64,000 bases of DNA from JAHJDS01 sp964569795 (lineage in GTDB: Bacteria; Desulfobacterota; Desulfarculia; Desulfarculales; JAHJDS01), in contig CAZMVB010000013.1 of the NCBI GenBank assembly GCA_964569795.1, positions 56,927 to 120,926 of the forward strand, given 5' to 3'. The notes under the pieces are model-generated. The model was not told the origin of the DNA. It did not search any database and saw only the letters and a list, made by a program, of their open reading frames with translations. Within the stretch, counting starts at the first letter, position 1; each line of letters opens with the position of its first letter. Shown in pieces: positions 8,885 to 17,988 of this stretch. The translations under genes were made by a program, and so were the position numbers.

Positions 8885-10047
8885 TGCGCCACGCCGAGAT
8901 CCTCCACCGCTGCTTCCGCTGCGGATACTGCAAGCTGCCCGACGACTACCAGGACCTGAACTGCCCCTCCTACCTCCGCAACCGGTTCGAGACCTTTTCG
9001 CCCGGCGGCCGGATGTGGCTGCTGCGGGCCTGGCTGGAAGGCGAGATCGAGACCAGCCCGCGCCTGGCCCGGATCCTGTACTCGTGCGCCACCTGCAACA
9101 ACTGCGTCGAGCACTGCACCTTTCCCAAGTTCAAGGACGACCTGGTGGATACCTTCATCGCCGGGCGGGAGGCCCTGGTCGATCAGGGCCGGGTGCCGCC
9201 CGAGGTCCGCGACTATTTCAAGGCCGTCCAGATCAGCGGCAACCCGTACAAAAGACCCCAGGCCGAGCGGGGCGACTGGGCCCGGGACCTGGGGCTGCCC
9301 GCCTACAGCGGGCAGGAGTTTCTGCTGTACGCCGGCTGCGTGGGCTCGTTCGACGAGCAAGGACAAAAAACCGCCCGGGCCGCGGCCGGGCTGCTTTCAG
9401 ACCTGGGGGTAAACTTCGGGGTCCTGGGGGCCGAGGAGCACTGCGACGGCAACGAGGTCCGGGCCCTGGGCGAGACCGGCCTGTTCGCCCTTCTGGCCCG
9501 GCAGAATATCGAGCAGTGGCAAGGCCTGGGCGTCTCAAAAATCATCACCTTTGACCCACATGCCTACCACGTTTTCCGTAACGAGTACCCGGCCCTGGGC
9601 GGCGAGTTCGAGGTTTTTCATACCACCCAAATTTTACCCGGATTGCTCAGACAGTTCGCCTCCCCGGCCGGGGAGGATTCCGTGACCGTCACCTTTCACG
9701 ATCCCTGCTACCTGGGCCGGCACAACCGGGAGTATGAGGCCCCGCGCCGGGTTTTAGGGGCCATTCCCGGGGTCAAGCTGGTCGAAATGGAATTGAACCG
9801 CCAGAACTCGCTCTGCTGCGGGGGCGGGGGCGGGAATTTCTTCACCGACCTCCTGGGCGGCGGGGTCGATTCGCCGGCCCGGGTCAGGGTCCGCCAGGCG
9901 GCCGCCACCGGGGCCCGGGTCCTGGCCGTGGCCTGCCCCAGTTGCGCCAAGATGCTGGACACGGCGGTCCGGGACGAAAACCTCGAGGACGCCCTGGCGG
10001 TCAAGGACATCGCCGAGATCGCCCGGGAACGCTGCGTGGTCGGCTGA
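8884..10047 (+). CDS. GlcF/HdrD-like CCG iron-sulfur oxidoreductase subunit
   Basis: A protein of 387 residues. Two N-terminal cluster motifs are present: C10-x2-C13-x2-C16 with C27 far downstream (incomplete or irregular), and a regular C68-x2-C71-x2-C74-x3-C78. Two CCG domains follow. The second is clear (HDPCYLGRHN, LCCGGGGG, ACPSCAKML), while the first is degenerate (YAGCVGS, EEHCDG). This is the architecture of the Fe-S partner of FAD-linked oxidases. It overlaps the FAD oxidase gene by one base and is followed after 3 bases by the ferredoxin gene. Confidence 0.87.
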   Translation: MRHAEILHRCFRCGYCKLPDDYQDLNCPSYLRNRFETFSPGGRMWLLRAWLEGEIETSPRLARILYSCATCNNCVEHCTFPKFKDDLVDTFIAGREALVDQGRVPPEVRDYFKAVQISGNPYKRPQAERGDWARDLGLPAYSGQEFLLYAGCVGSFDEQGQKTARAAAGLLSDLGVNFGVLGAEEHCDGNEVRALGETGLFALLARQNIEQWQGLGVSKIITFDPHAYHVFRNEYPALGGEFEVFHTTQILPGLLRQFASPAGEDSVTVTFHDPCYLGRHNREYEAPRRVLGAIPGVKLVEMELNRQNSLCCGGGGGNFFTDLLGGGVDSPARVRVRQAAATGARVLAVACPSCAKMLDTAVRDENLEDALAVKDIAEIARERCVVG

Positions 10048-10050
10048 AGA

Positions 10051-10293
10051 ATGGGAAAATACGTCATCCACGCCGTTGAGGAAAAATGCGCCGGCTGCCT
10101 GCGCTGCGAGCTGGCCTGTTCGGATGCCTTTACCAGGGAATTCAATCCCACAGCGGCCTACATCCAGGTGACGATGACCGGGGCGGACTGCGCCATCCGG
10201 TTCACCGAGGACTGCAACCAGTGCGGCCTGTGCGCGGACCAGTGTCTTTACGGGGCCCTGTCCAAGACCAGGACGGAGGCCGAGGATCGATGA
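10051..10293 (+). CDS. Small 4Fe-4S ferredoxin subunit associated with AOR
   Basis: A protein of 80 residues with two 4Fe-4S motifs: C13-x2-C16-x2-C19-x3-C23 and C55-x2-C58-x2-C61-x3-C65. An extra Cys (C47) and a spacer of about 30 residues resemble HycB/AorA-type electron-transfer subunits. Its stop overlaps the AOR start (ATGA), so the two are almost certainly made together and the ferredoxin likely takes electrons from the tungsten site. Confidence 0.88.
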   Translation: MGKYVIHAVEEKCAGCLRCELACSDAFTREFNPTAAYIQVTMTGADCAIRFTEDCNQCGLCADQCLYGALSKTRTEAEDR

Positions 10294-12158
10294 CCGGGGG
10301 CGGATTTGCCGGCAAGGTCCTGCGGGTCAACCTGACCTCGGGCCAGATCACGGCGGAGCCCCTGGACCCGGGCCTGGCCGAGAAGTACATCGGCGGCCTG
10401 GGGACGTGCCTGAAGCTGGGCCATGACGCCCTGGAGTCCGGATGCGATCCCCTGTCGCCGGGGAATCCGATCGTCCTCGGGGCAGGGCCACTGGTGGGCA
10501 CTGACCTGCCGTCCACCTCGCGGGTTTACGCCGTGTCCAAGCTGCCGGCCAGCCGGACGGTGGGCTGGTGCGGGGCCGGGGGATTCACCTTCGGGGTGAT
10601 GCTCAAGAACGCCGGGTTCGACCACGTGGTGATCGAGGGTCGTTCCCCCCGGCCGGTGATGCTGTCCATCGAGGACGGCCGGGTCGAGGTGCGGGAGGCC
10701 GGCGGCCTGTGGGGCCGCGGCGTGGACGAGACTTGCCGGGCGATCTGGGCCCAGGCCGAGACGCCCACGGGCGTGCTGTGCATCGGACCGGCCGGCGAGA
10801 ATTTGATTACGTTTTCCATGGCCTTCATCGACCGCATCTCGACCCTGGGCCGGGGCGGCTTCGGGGCGGTCATGGGCTCCAAGAACCTCAAGGCCGTCAC
10901 GGCCCGGGGCACGGGCGGCGTCCGGGTGGCCGACCGCCGGTCATACCGGGACCTGCGCCGGGGGCTGCTCGAGGCCATCCGGTCCTGGCCCCACCTGAAG
11001 AACGCCCAGGACATGGGCCTGGTCCAGTCCTTTCCCCTGCTCTCCCGGGAGGACTACCGCCGGATCATGAGGCGGCGGGTGGCCTGCGTCTCCTGTCCCA
11101 TCGGCTGCAAGGACGTCATCCAGGTCCCGGACGGACCCTACGCCGGCCTGATCAAGTGCACCAGTTCGGTCATCAATCTGTTGACCCCCAATCTCTACGG
11201 CTTCGAGGACTACCGGGAGTCCATCAAGTGCATCGATACCGTGGACGAACTCGGCCTGGACATGTTCGAGTTCTTCGGGCTGATGGTCCTGGCCAAAAAG
11301 CTGGTCGAGTCCGGGGCGATCCCGGCCGGGTCGGCCGACCCGGAGATCAGGCCCGACCGGCTGGATTCCATGGAGGCCTGGGCCAGGAAGATCAGCCTCC
11401 GGGAGGGCCTGGGCGCGGTCCTGGCCGGGGGGTTCCAGGCCGTGATCGACGAGTTCGGCCAGCCGGCCCGGGACCTGGCCCCGGCCCTGGTCAAGGGGAT
11501 GCACCCCTACGCCGGGCCGGGCTCGGCCGTGCCCTGGGACCGGTTCGGGACCATGGAACTGGGCCAATTGCTCGAGCCGCGCGGCCCCCACGTCGGCTCG
11601 GGCGGCTCGCCGACCTATTTCGCCCAGCGGCCCCTGCCGACCTTTACAAAACACCTGCGCCGGATGGGGGTCCCCGAGGAGGTGATTCCCCGGATCGTCA
11701 GGCAAGGTACCGGCCCGGACGACCAGGCCGAGCTCAAGGTCGGGGCCCTGCTCCGCTTTTCCCACGCCTGGTTCACCATCCTGGGCTCGCTGGGCGTCTG
11801 CGCCCGGGGGAACATCAACCGCTTCTACGACGCCGAGACCTGCGCCCGGGCCTACCAGGCGGTCACGGGCATCGCCACCGACCTGCCCACCCTGCACCAC
11901 CGGGTGGCCCGGGTCTGGACCCTGTACCGGCTGACCAATCTCCGGGAGGGCCTGGAAAGGCGGCAGGCCGAGGTCCCGCCGCCCCAGTGGTTCGGGCCCA
12001 AGGGGTTCAAGGAGTATTTGACCGGGGAGACCCTGACCCCGGGGGCGGTGGATGAGATGATCGAGGATTACTTCCGGGAATGGGGGTGGGACCCCAAGAC
12101 AGGCGTCCCGTCCCATACGGAACTGAACAGGCTCGGGATTGAGCAGACCTGGCCCTGA
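10290..12158 (+). CDS. Aldehyde:ferredoxin oxidoreductase (tungsten enzyme)
   Basis: A protein of 622 residues, the usual AOR length. AORs interconvert aldehydes and carboxylic acids using a tungsto-bispterin cofactor and one 4Fe-4S cluster. The cluster ligands are visible as C266-x2-C269-x3-C273 (CVSCPIGC) with the distant C504 (LGVCARGN), matching the family spacing. The N-terminus (GKVLRVNLTSG, YIGGLGTCLKL) is typical. ATG 10290 overlaps the ferredoxin stop; longer in-frame readings upstream merely translate that gene out of frame. The AOR superfamily also includes BamB of class II benzoyl-CoA reductase, but no HdrA or BamC-I set is present, so a simple AOR is more likely. The physiological aldehyde is unknown. 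Confidence 0.93.
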   Translation: MTGGGFAGKVLRVNLTSGQITAEPLDPGLAEKYIGGLGTCLKLGHDALESGCDPLSPGNPIVLGAGPLVGTDLPSTSRVYAVSKLPASRTVGWCGAGGFTFGVMLKNAGFDHVVIEGRSPRPVMLSIEDGRVEVREAGGLWGRGVDETCRAIWAQAETPTGVLCIGPAGENLITFSMAFIDRISTLGRGGFGAVMGSKNLKAVTARGTGGVRVADRRSYRDLRRGLLEAIRSWPHLKNAQDMGLVQSFPLLSREDYRRIMRRRVACVSCPIGCKDVIQVPDGPYAGLIKCTSSVINLLTPNLYGFEDYRESIKCIDTVDELGLDMFEFFGLMVLAKKLVESGAIPAGSADPEIRPDRLDSMEAWARKISLREGLGAVLAGGFQAVIDEFGQPARDLAPALVKGMHPYAGPGSAVPWDRFGTMELGQLLEPRGPHVGSGGSPTYFAQRPLPTFTKHLRRMGVPEEVIPRIVRQGTGPDDQAELKVGALLRFSHAWFTILGSLGVCARGNINRFYDAETCARAYQAVTGIATDLPTLHHRVARVWTLYRLTNLREGLERRQAEVPPPQWFGPKGFKEYLTGETLTPGAVDEMIEDYFREWGWDPKTGVPSHTELNRLGIEQTWP

Positions 12159-12182
12159 TTATTCATGAGACTTCAATAGCGG

Positions 12183-12887
12183 CTAGGGCTCATCTTTTTC
12201 CTCGGGAGCGCGCTCGGGAGATGACCCCAGGTCGAGCCGGCCCGGCTGGCGCCAGGTCACCAGGCGATCGAGATTGGTCCGGGCCGGCTTGTAGGTCGGA
12301 TCGATGTCCAGCGCGGCCCGGTAGAACTTCTGGGCCTCGAGGCGGTCGCCGCCGACCTCGTTCAGGGCCCCGAGCAGGTTGTAGGCCTCGGGTTGTCCCG
12401 GCTCGAGGGCTACGGCCCGGCTGATCACCTCGCGGGCCGCCTCGAATTTCCGGTCAGCGATGTGGCGTTTGGCCAGCTCGATCAGGGTCGGGTAATCGTC
12501 GGCCTCCCCTTCGTCGATCTTTTCCCGGGCGAGCACCCCCCGGACCAGTTCCCGGATCTCGTCCGGACTGAACGGCTTCTGGATGAAGTCCACCGCCCCC
12601 AGCTTCATCGCCTCGACGGCCGACTCGATGGTGCCGTGGGCGGTGATGATGATCACCCTGACCTGCGGCCTTCTCCGGCGGACCAGTTCCAGGAATTCCA
12701 GGCCGCTCATGCCCGGCATCTTCAGGTCGAGGAGGACCAGGTCGAAGTCGTGCCCGGCCATCTTTTGCAGCCCCTCCTCGCCGTTGACGGCCGTCTGGAC
12801 CGACCAGTCCGGCGTATCGAGGGCCCGCGACAGGGTCAAACGGATGTTGCGCTCGTCGTCCACGACCAGGATTGATTTGGTTTCCAT
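12183..12887 (-). CDS. Response regulator with TPR output region
   Basis: A protein of 234 residues. The receiver domain (1 to about 122) has the acidic pocket D10/D11, phospho-acceptor D54 (LVLLDLKMPG), a conserved Thr/Ala (TAHGT) and Lys in IQKPF. There is no DNA-binding domain. Residues 130-215 contain two to three TPR-like helical pairs (KFEAAREVISRAVALEPGQ; DRLEAQKFYRAALDIDP), so the output is probably protein-protein interaction. It lies 14 bases after the histidine kinase gene and is surely its partner. The last 20 residues are charged and disordered. Confidence 0.9.
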   Translation of the reverse strand: METKSILVVDDERNIRLTLSRALDTPDWSVQTAVNGEEGLQKMAGHDFDLVLLDLKMPGMSGLEFLELVRRRRPQVRVIIITAHGTIESAVEAMKLGAVDFIQKPFSPDEIRELVRGVLAREKIDEGEADDYPTLIELAKRHIADRKFEAAREVISRAVALEPGQPEAYNLLGALNEVGGDRLEAQKFYRAALDIDPTYKPARTNLDRLVTWRQPGRLDLGSSPERAPEEKDEP

Positions 12888-12901
12888 GGTGTCACCCCTT
12901 T

Positions 12902-14737
12902 TCAGGCCACCGGTACGGTGAAGGTGAAGGTGCTGCCCTTCCCGGCGGTTGATTCGACCCAGATCGTGCCCCCGTGGGCCCGGACGATCTCCTTGCAGAT
13001 GGCCAGGCCCAGACCGCTCCCTCCGCTCTCCCGGCCCTGGACCTGGACGAATTTCTGAAAGATCCGGGACTGGTATTCGGCCGGAATGCCCGGGCCGTCA
13101 TCGATCACGGCCAGATGGACGTTCGGGCCGGCCTTGCTGGCCCGGATGCGGATGTGGCCGCCCGGGGGCACGTAGCGCATGGCGTTCGAGATGAGATTGG
13201 TCAGGACCCAGGTGATCTTGTTGGCGTCGGCGCGGATCCGGGGGAGGTCTTCGTCCAGGGACGCGGTCAGCTCGATGGACCTGGCGGCGAGCTGGTCCTT
13301 GAATATCTTCTGGACGTGCTCGACCAGTGTGGCCACCGGCACGGATTCCCATTCCAGGTCGATCCGGCCGGCCTCGAGCTTGGACAGATCCAGCAGGTCG
13401 TTGACCAGGGCCTTGAGCCGGTGGACCTCCTCGTGGGCCGCCTGGAGCAGCTCCCGGTCCTGGGGGGCCAGGCCCTCGGCGGCGTGTTCCAGCAGCAGGT
13501 CGATGCCCATGCCCAGGCCGGTCAGGGGGGTGCGCAGCTCGTGGGAGGCGGCCATGATGAACTCGCTCTTGACCCGCTCGACCTCCTTGAGGCGGGTCAC
13601 GTCCCGGAGCAGGAGCACGATCCCCGACCGGTCCCGGTCCGGCTCGCCGACGGCCGTGACCGAGAACAGGTAATGGCGTGGACCTCCCTCCCGGTCGAGG
13701 GTGATGATCCGGTCCTCGGCCTCGCCTTGGGGCGGGAAGCCCCGGGCCACGGTCTGCTGGATCTGGTCGCACAGGCCCGGATCGGGCAACAGGTCCGCGC
13801 AGCGCCGGCCCGGGCAATCCCCCGGCTCCAGGCCCAGCATCCGGCACGCGGCCGGGTTGATCCCCGTCGCCACCAGGTCGCTGTCCAGGACCACCAGGCC
13901 GTCGTCGATGCTGGCCAGGACGGCCTCGCTCTTTTGTTTTTCGGCGATGATCTGCTCGATGTTCATCTCGTGATAACGGGCCAGCTGGGCCGTCATTTGG
14001 TTGAACTCCCGGGCCAGGCGGCCCAGTTCGTCTTTTGTTTCGACCGGCACCTGGACCTGGTAATCCCCCTCGCCGATCCGGCGCGAGGCCTTCATGAACC
14101 GCCCCAGGGGTCTGGAGATCCGGTGGGCCAGCAGAAAACTGAAAATCAGCGCCAGAAAAAGGGCCAGGGCCGCCACGATGATCGTGGACCAGATGGCCCG
14201 GGTGGCGATCCGGGCGGCCCGCCGGCTGGCGTCGTACATGGTCTGCTCATTCAGGCTGCGCAGGTGAAGGCAGGCCCGCCGGATGCCGACGAACAGGGGA
14301 TAGACCCGGTCCCAGTAGAACTTGCGGTCCGGCGCGTCCCCGGTCCGGCTGCGGGCCAGCCGGGCGCTCAGGCCGGCCAGTTGGGTCCGATACCTGACGT
14401 AGTCGGACTCCAGGGACTTGATCAGCTTCGCCTCGCCGGAGATGGTGACGTTGTCCTTGGCCCGGGCCAGCCATTGCAGGAACTTGGCGTCGCCGTCCCG
14501 CAACTGGGCCTCCCCTTCGGCCGCGCCGCCCATCAGGATCAGCAGCACCGCGCTGTCCTGACGTTCCAGGGCGGACAGCATGTTCTCGGCGGCCAGGATG
14601 CTGCGATAGTTCTCCCGGAGGATGGCGTCGCTGGCCCGGCCCAGCGATACCAGATTGACCACCGCCCACACGACCACCAGCCCCATCAGGATGCAGGCCA
14701 GTCCGTAGCCGCTGAGAATTTTCCGTTTCAGGGTCAT
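12902..14737 (-). CDS. Membrane sensor histidine kinase (HAMP-PAS-HisKA-HATPase)
   Basis: A protein of 611 residues with transmembrane helices at about 10-31 and 181-204 flanking a helical periplasmic sensor of about 150 residues. These are followed by HAMP (204-257), PAS (about 265-370), HisKA with H399 (AASHELRTPLTG), and an HATPase domain with N (TNLISNAM), G1 (DDGPGIP) and G2 (GSGLGLAI) boxes. The sensor resembles a four-helix-bundle type; the ligand is unknown. The ribosome site AAGGAG precedes the ATG. It is the first gene of the pair with the TPR response regulator and follows trmO by 48 bases on the same strand. Confidence 0.93.
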   Translation of the reverse strand: MTLKRKILSGYGLACILMGLVVVWAVVNLVSLGRASDAILRENYRSILAAENMLSALERQDSAVLLILMGGAAEGEAQLRDGDAKFLQWLARAKDNVTISGEAKLIKSLESDYVRYRTQLAGLSARLARSRTGDAPDRKFYWDRVYPLFVGIRRACLHLRSLNEQTMYDASRRAARIATRAIWSTIIVAALALFLALIFSFLLAHRISRPLGRFMKASRRIGEGDYQVQVPVETKDELGRLAREFNQMTAQLARYHEMNIEQIIAEKQKSEAVLASIDDGLVVLDSDLVATGINPAACRMLGLEPGDCPGRRCADLLPDPGLCDQIQQTVARGFPPQGEAEDRIITLDREGGPRHYLFSVTAVGEPDRDRSGIVLLLRDVTRLKEVERVKSEFIMAASHELRTPLTGLGMGIDLLLEHAAEGLAPQDRELLQAAHEEVHRLKALVNDLLDLSKLEAGRIDLEWESVPVATLVEHVQKIFKDQLAARSIELTASLDEDLPRIRADANKITWVLTNLISNAMRYVPPGGHIRIRASKAGPNVHLAVIDDGPGIPAEYQSRIFQKFVQVQGRESGGSGLGLAICKEIVRAHGGTIWVESTAGKGSTFTFTVPVA

Positions 14738-14785
14738 GGGCAGGCTCCTTTGTCCGACTGGGGCGGGTGACGGTCCAGGAGCAAC

Positions 14786-15280
14786 CTAGGAGAAGCGGTC
14801 GTCGGAGGTGTAACGCCGGCGGTCGCCTCGGGCCAGCGATTCGCCCAGCCAGCCGGTCTTGACCCCCTTGCGGAAATCGAACTCGGGGACCAGGGGCTTG
14901 ACGTCCAGGAGGGGCGTTCGGTCCACGATATCCACCTCGGCCAGGTGCAACACGTTTCCCTCGCGCCCGACCAGCCGGACCACGCTCAATCCGATCGGAT
15001 TGGGCCGCCTCGGGGCCCGGGTGGCGAACAGGCCCCGGGGCGCGTCCTCCAGGAAGGGCTTGACCGTCAGCTCATATCCCGTGGACAGGTGGAACCAGTA
15101 GAGCAGGATCAGGTGCGAAAAACCCTCGATGTCCGTAAGGCCGGCGGCGTATTCCTCGAAGATCTCGGCCCGGCCCAGGGCCTCGGGTTTGAGCGCCCCC
15201 TGAATGGGCATGCCCCGGCGGTCGGCAAAGGGCGATCTGATGACGCCGATGGGCCGGACGATGTACGGCTCGGCGCTCAT
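14786..15280 (-). CDS. trmO: tRNA (N6-threonylcarbamoyl-A37)-N6-methyltransferase TrmO
   Basis: A protein of 164 residues of the TsaA/TrmO (UPF0066) beta-barrel family, which methylates t6A37 of some tRNAs using SAM. Family signatures are PIGVIRSPF at the start, DIEGFSHLILLYWF and RPNPIGLSVVRL. The ATG at 15280 overlaps the ruvA stop (ATGA). A longer in-frame reading upstream is GC-rich nonsense over ruvA. It is co-transcribed with ruvA and ruvC. Confidence 0.88.
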   Translation of the reverse strand: MSAEPYIVRPIGVIRSPFADRRGMPIQGALKPEALGRAEIFEEYAAGLTDIEGFSHLILLYWFHLSTGYELTVKPFLEDAPRGLFATRAPRRPNPIGLSVVRLVGREGNVLHLAEVDIVDRTPLLDVKPLVPEFDFRKGVKTGWLGESLARGDRRRYTSDDRFS

Positions 15281-15879
15281 CCGGCCAGCCTTTTCAGGGC
15301 CAGGCGGAGCAGGTCCTCGAGGGTCAGGTCGGTCCCGCCCTCGGCGACCGCCCGGTCCAGGGCCCGGCGGGCCGCGGCGGCGGTGTAACCCAGGTTGGAC
15401 AGGGCCGAGCACGCGTCCTGGAAGGCGTCGGTCGCGGCCACGGGCCGGGGCTCGTCGGTCGGCCGGGCCGCGGCCAGGGGGCCGAGCTTGTCCTTGAGTT
15501 CGACGATCATCCGCTCGGCGGTCTTCTTGCCCACCCCGGGGACGGCCGTCAGCCGGGCCAGGTCGCTCCGCCCCACGGCGGCCACCAGTTCCTCGGGACC
15601 GATGCCGGACAGGATATTGACCGCCAGCTTGGGACCGATGCCGCCCACGGAGATCAGGCGCCTGAAGACCAGCAGTTCCAGGGGGGTGGCGAAGCCGAAC
15701 AGGTGCAGGGCGTCGTCCCGGAGATGGGTGTGGACGTGGAGCCGGGCCGGCTGGCCCTCGTCGGGCAGGGTGTAAAACGTTGACAGGGGACAGAACAGGC
15801 GGTAGCCCACCCCGCCCACGTCGAGGATGACCTCGTCGGGACGCTTGCGGACCAGGTTTCCCCGCAGGCTGGCGATCAC
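15277..15879 (-). CDS. ruvA: Holliday junction DNA helicase subunit RuvA
   Basis: A protein of 200 residues. It binds four-way junctions as a tetramer and loads RuvB. The N-terminal OB domain starts VIASLRGNLVRK from a GTG that overlaps the ruvC stop (GTGA). The tandem helix-hairpin-helix region (GIGPKLAVNILSG; VPGVGKKTAERMIVEL) and the C-terminal RuvB-binding domain (ALSNLGYTAAAARRAL) are all present. ruvB is not in this window. Confidence 0.95.
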   Translation of the reverse strand: MIASLRGNLVRKRPDEVILDVGGVGYRLFCPLSTFYTLPDEGQPARLHVHTHLRDDALHLFGFATPLELLVFRRLISVGGIGPKLAVNILSGIGPEELVAAVGRSDLARLTAVPGVGKKTAERMIVELKDKLGPLAAARPTDEPRPVAATDAFQDACSALSNLGYTAAAARRALDRAVAEGGTDLTLEDLLRLALKRLAG

Positions 15880-16370
15880 GACCCGTCCCCTTCCCGGCCG
15901 CGGCTGTTCAAGTGACACAGGGCCACGGCCAGGGCATCGGCCGCGTCAGGGGGCGGCGGCTGGTCGAGGCCGAGCAGCCGGGCCACCACCTGGGCCACCT
16001 GGGCCTTGCCGGCCCGCCCGGTGCCGGTCACGGCCTGCTTGATCCGGGCCGGGGCGTAGGCAAAGACCTGCCGGCCGGCGTGGGCGGCGGCCAGCAGGGC
16101 CACGCCCCGGGCGTGACCCAGGGCCAGGGCGCTCCGGGCGTTCTTGGCCTGGAAGACCTCCTCGACGGCCACCTCGTCGGGGCGGTGTTCGGCGATCAAC
16201 TCGGACAGGGCCTCGAAGACCGTCAGCAGGCGCTCGGCCAGGGGACGGCTCCGGTCGGTCCTGATCGTGCCGGCCGCCACGTGACGGGGCGGCGAGATCC
16301 CGTCCCCGGCCAGCAGGCCGTACCCGGTGATCACCGAGCCGGGATCGACGCCCAGGACCAATCGCTCCAT
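15876..16370 (-). CDS. ruvC: Holliday junction resolvase RuvC
   Basis: A protein of 164 residues. RuvC cuts Holliday junctions symmetrically. The acidic catalytic residues are visible in GVDPGS (Asp), VEEVFQ (Glu) and PDAADALAVALCH (the last Asp pair). The start ATG directly abuts the yebC stop. The order yebC-ruvC-ruvA is common in bacteria. Confidence 0.96.
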   Translation of the reverse strand: MERLVLGVDPGSVITGYGLLAGDGISPPRHVAAGTIRTDRSRPLAERLLTVFEALSELIAEHRPDEVAVEEVFQAKNARSALALGHARGVALLAAAHAGRQVFAYAPARIKQAVTGTGRAGKAQVAQVVARLLGLDQPPPPDAADALAVALCHLNSRGREGDGS

Positions 16371-17120
16371 TCAGCCCAGACGCTCGATGATCTGGTCGGG
16401 GATATCGAAATTGGCGTACACGTGCTGGACGTCGTCCAGGTCCTCGAGGGCCTCCATCAGGCGGAGGACCCGGGAGGCCTCCTTCTCCTCGGTGACGTTG
16501 ACGGTCGTCTGGGGGATCATGGCCAGCTCGGCCGTCTGGACCGTAAATCCGGCTTGATCCAGGGCGTCGCGGACGGCCTCGAAGTCCTCGGGGGCGCAGG
16601 TCACCTCGAAGTCGTCCCCCCCGGCGTCCACGTCCTCGGCCCCGGCCTCGAGGGCCACCTCGAGCACCCGGTCCTCGTCCAGGCCCTCCTTGGCCAGGGT
16701 GATGATCCCCTTGTTGTCGAACAGGAAGGCGACGCAGTTGGTCCCGCCCAGGTTGCCGCCGTGCTTGGAAAAGGCGTGGCGGACGTCACTGACGGTCCGG
16801 TTGCGGTTGTCGGTCAGGGTCTCCACCAGGACCGCCACCCCGCCCGGGCCGTAGCCCTCGTAAACCACCTCCTCGTAGGACGCCCCCTCCAGGTCGCCGG
16901 TCCCCTTCTTGATGGCCCGTTCGATGTTGTCCTTGGGCATGTTCTCGGCCCTGGCCGCCAGGATGGCCGTCCGCAGGCGCGGATTGCCGTCCGGGTCGCC
17001 CCCGCCCATTCTGGCCGCGACGGTTATCTCGCGGATGAGCTTGGTGAACAGCTGCCCCCGTTTGGCGTCGGCGGCGCCCTTTTTACGCTTGATGGTGCTC
17101 CATTTGGAATGACCCGACAT
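16371..17120 (-). CDS. yebC: YebC/PmpR-family protein
   Basis: A protein of 249 residues, full length for the family, starting with the invariant MSGHSKWSTIKRKKGA. Family members act as DNA-binding regulators or, in more recent work on relatives, in relieving ribosome stalling. The acidic C-terminal half (ALEDLDDVQHVYANFDI) is standard. An in-frame ATG 36 bases upstream is less likely because it lies inside rlmE. Confidence 0.95.
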   Translation of the reverse strand: MSGHSKWSTIKRKKGAADAKRGQLFTKLIREITVAARMGGGDPDGNPRLRTAILAARAENMPKDNIERAIKKGTGDLEGASYEEVVYEGYGPGGVAVLVETLTDNRNRTVSDVRHAFSKHGGNLGGTNCVAFLFDNKGIITLAKEGLDEDRVLEVALEAGAEDVDAGGDDFEVTCAPEDFEAVRDALDQAGFTVQTAELAMIPQTTVNVTEEKEASRVLRLMEALEDLDDVQHVYANFDIPDQIIERLG

Positions 17121-17121
17121 C

Positions 17122-17736
17122 TTATTCCTTCTCCCCTGTGGTCGGCATCCGACCACGTCTGTCCAGGGCGATCAGATACACCTCCCGGCTGCGCTGGCGG
17201 ACCGCCTGGGGCCGGGCGAATTTGATCCGGCCGAAGTGATCCCGCGCCAGGTCCCGCAGGCGGTGCTCGCCTTCGCCCAGAAAGATCTTGGCCACGAACC
17301 TCCCGCCGGGACGGAGCAGGGTGAGGGCCAGGGCCAGGGCCCGCTCCGCCAGGGCCGCCGAGCGGGCGGCGTCGGTGAAGGCGTGGCCCGTGGTCGAGGG
17401 GGCCATGTCGGACAAGACCACGTCGAATGCGTCCGGGCCCAGGCGCCCGGCGTCGAGTTCGAACACGTCGGCCGCCACGGTCGTGACCTGGGGCGCCGGC
17501 GGGGTCGTCTGTTCCAGGTCCACCCCGACCACCCGGCCCCGCGGTCCGACCCGGGAGGCGGCGTATTTCAGCCACGAGCCCGGGTGGCAGCCCAGGTCCA
17601 GGACCCGGTCCCCCGGCCGCAACAGCGAGTGCCGACGATCCATCTCTTGGAGCTTATACACCGAGCGGGCGGCGAATCCCTCGGCCCGGGCCCGGCGACT
17701 CAATCGGTCGGCCACATAGGGATTGGCTCGACTCAC
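17122..17736 (-). CDS. rlmE: 23S rRNA 2'-O-methyltransferase RlmE (FtsJ)
   Basis: A protein of 204 residues that methylates the 2'-OH of a uridine in the 23S rRNA A loop. The K-D-K-E tetrad is readable in ARSVYKLQ, LSDMAPS, VAKIF and REVYLI, and the SAM site in VLDLGCHPGSW. The start is a GTG preceded by GGGGGA; upstream in-frame codons to 17811 have no family match. It is the first gene of the yebC-ruvCA-trmO run. Confidence 0.92.
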   Translation of the reverse strand: MSRANPYVADRLSRRARAEGFAARSVYKLQEMDRRHSLLRPGDRVLDLGCHPGSWLKYAASRVGPRGRVVGVDLEQTTPPAPQVTTVAADVFELDAGRLGPDAFDVVLSDMAPSTTGHAFTDAARSAALAERALALALTLLRPGGRFVAKIFLGEGEHRLRDLARDHFGRIKFARPQAVRQRSREVYLIALDRRGRMPTTGEKE

Positions 17737-17959
17737 CGCGTCCCCCGTTCCCCGAGGTGGTTCGTCCGTACAACCATTTGATTTCCAGCAACAAACCGCC
17801 CCGGAAACCAAGGTCGTAACTCCGACTCCACCCCCCCTGCCCCTGTCTCTCAGGCACGTACTCTACCACCCCGGGCTGGAAACGGCAACTAATTCCCTTG
17901 ATTGGGATCAGGCCCCGCCCCGCCCCGGGCAAACCATCCTGTCGGACCCCGTAGAGTTG

Positions 17960-17988
17960 TTGATCCCCCATCAAAGCTATGTTATATT
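17960..17988 (+). promoter_or_regulatory. Promoter upstream of the HD-GYP gene
   Basis: TTGATC (17960-17965), a 17-base spacer and TATATT (17983-17988), in the only AT-rich island of the 378-base divergent gap between rlmE and the HD-GYP gene. The leader would be about 120 bases. The rest of the gap shows no gene. Confidence 0.55.

Noticed and set aside
17830..17890. Possible tRNA on the minus strand (GGGGTGGTAGAGTACGTG)
   Set aside because: The start resembles a D arm, but no matching acceptor, anticodon or T stems could be drawn.
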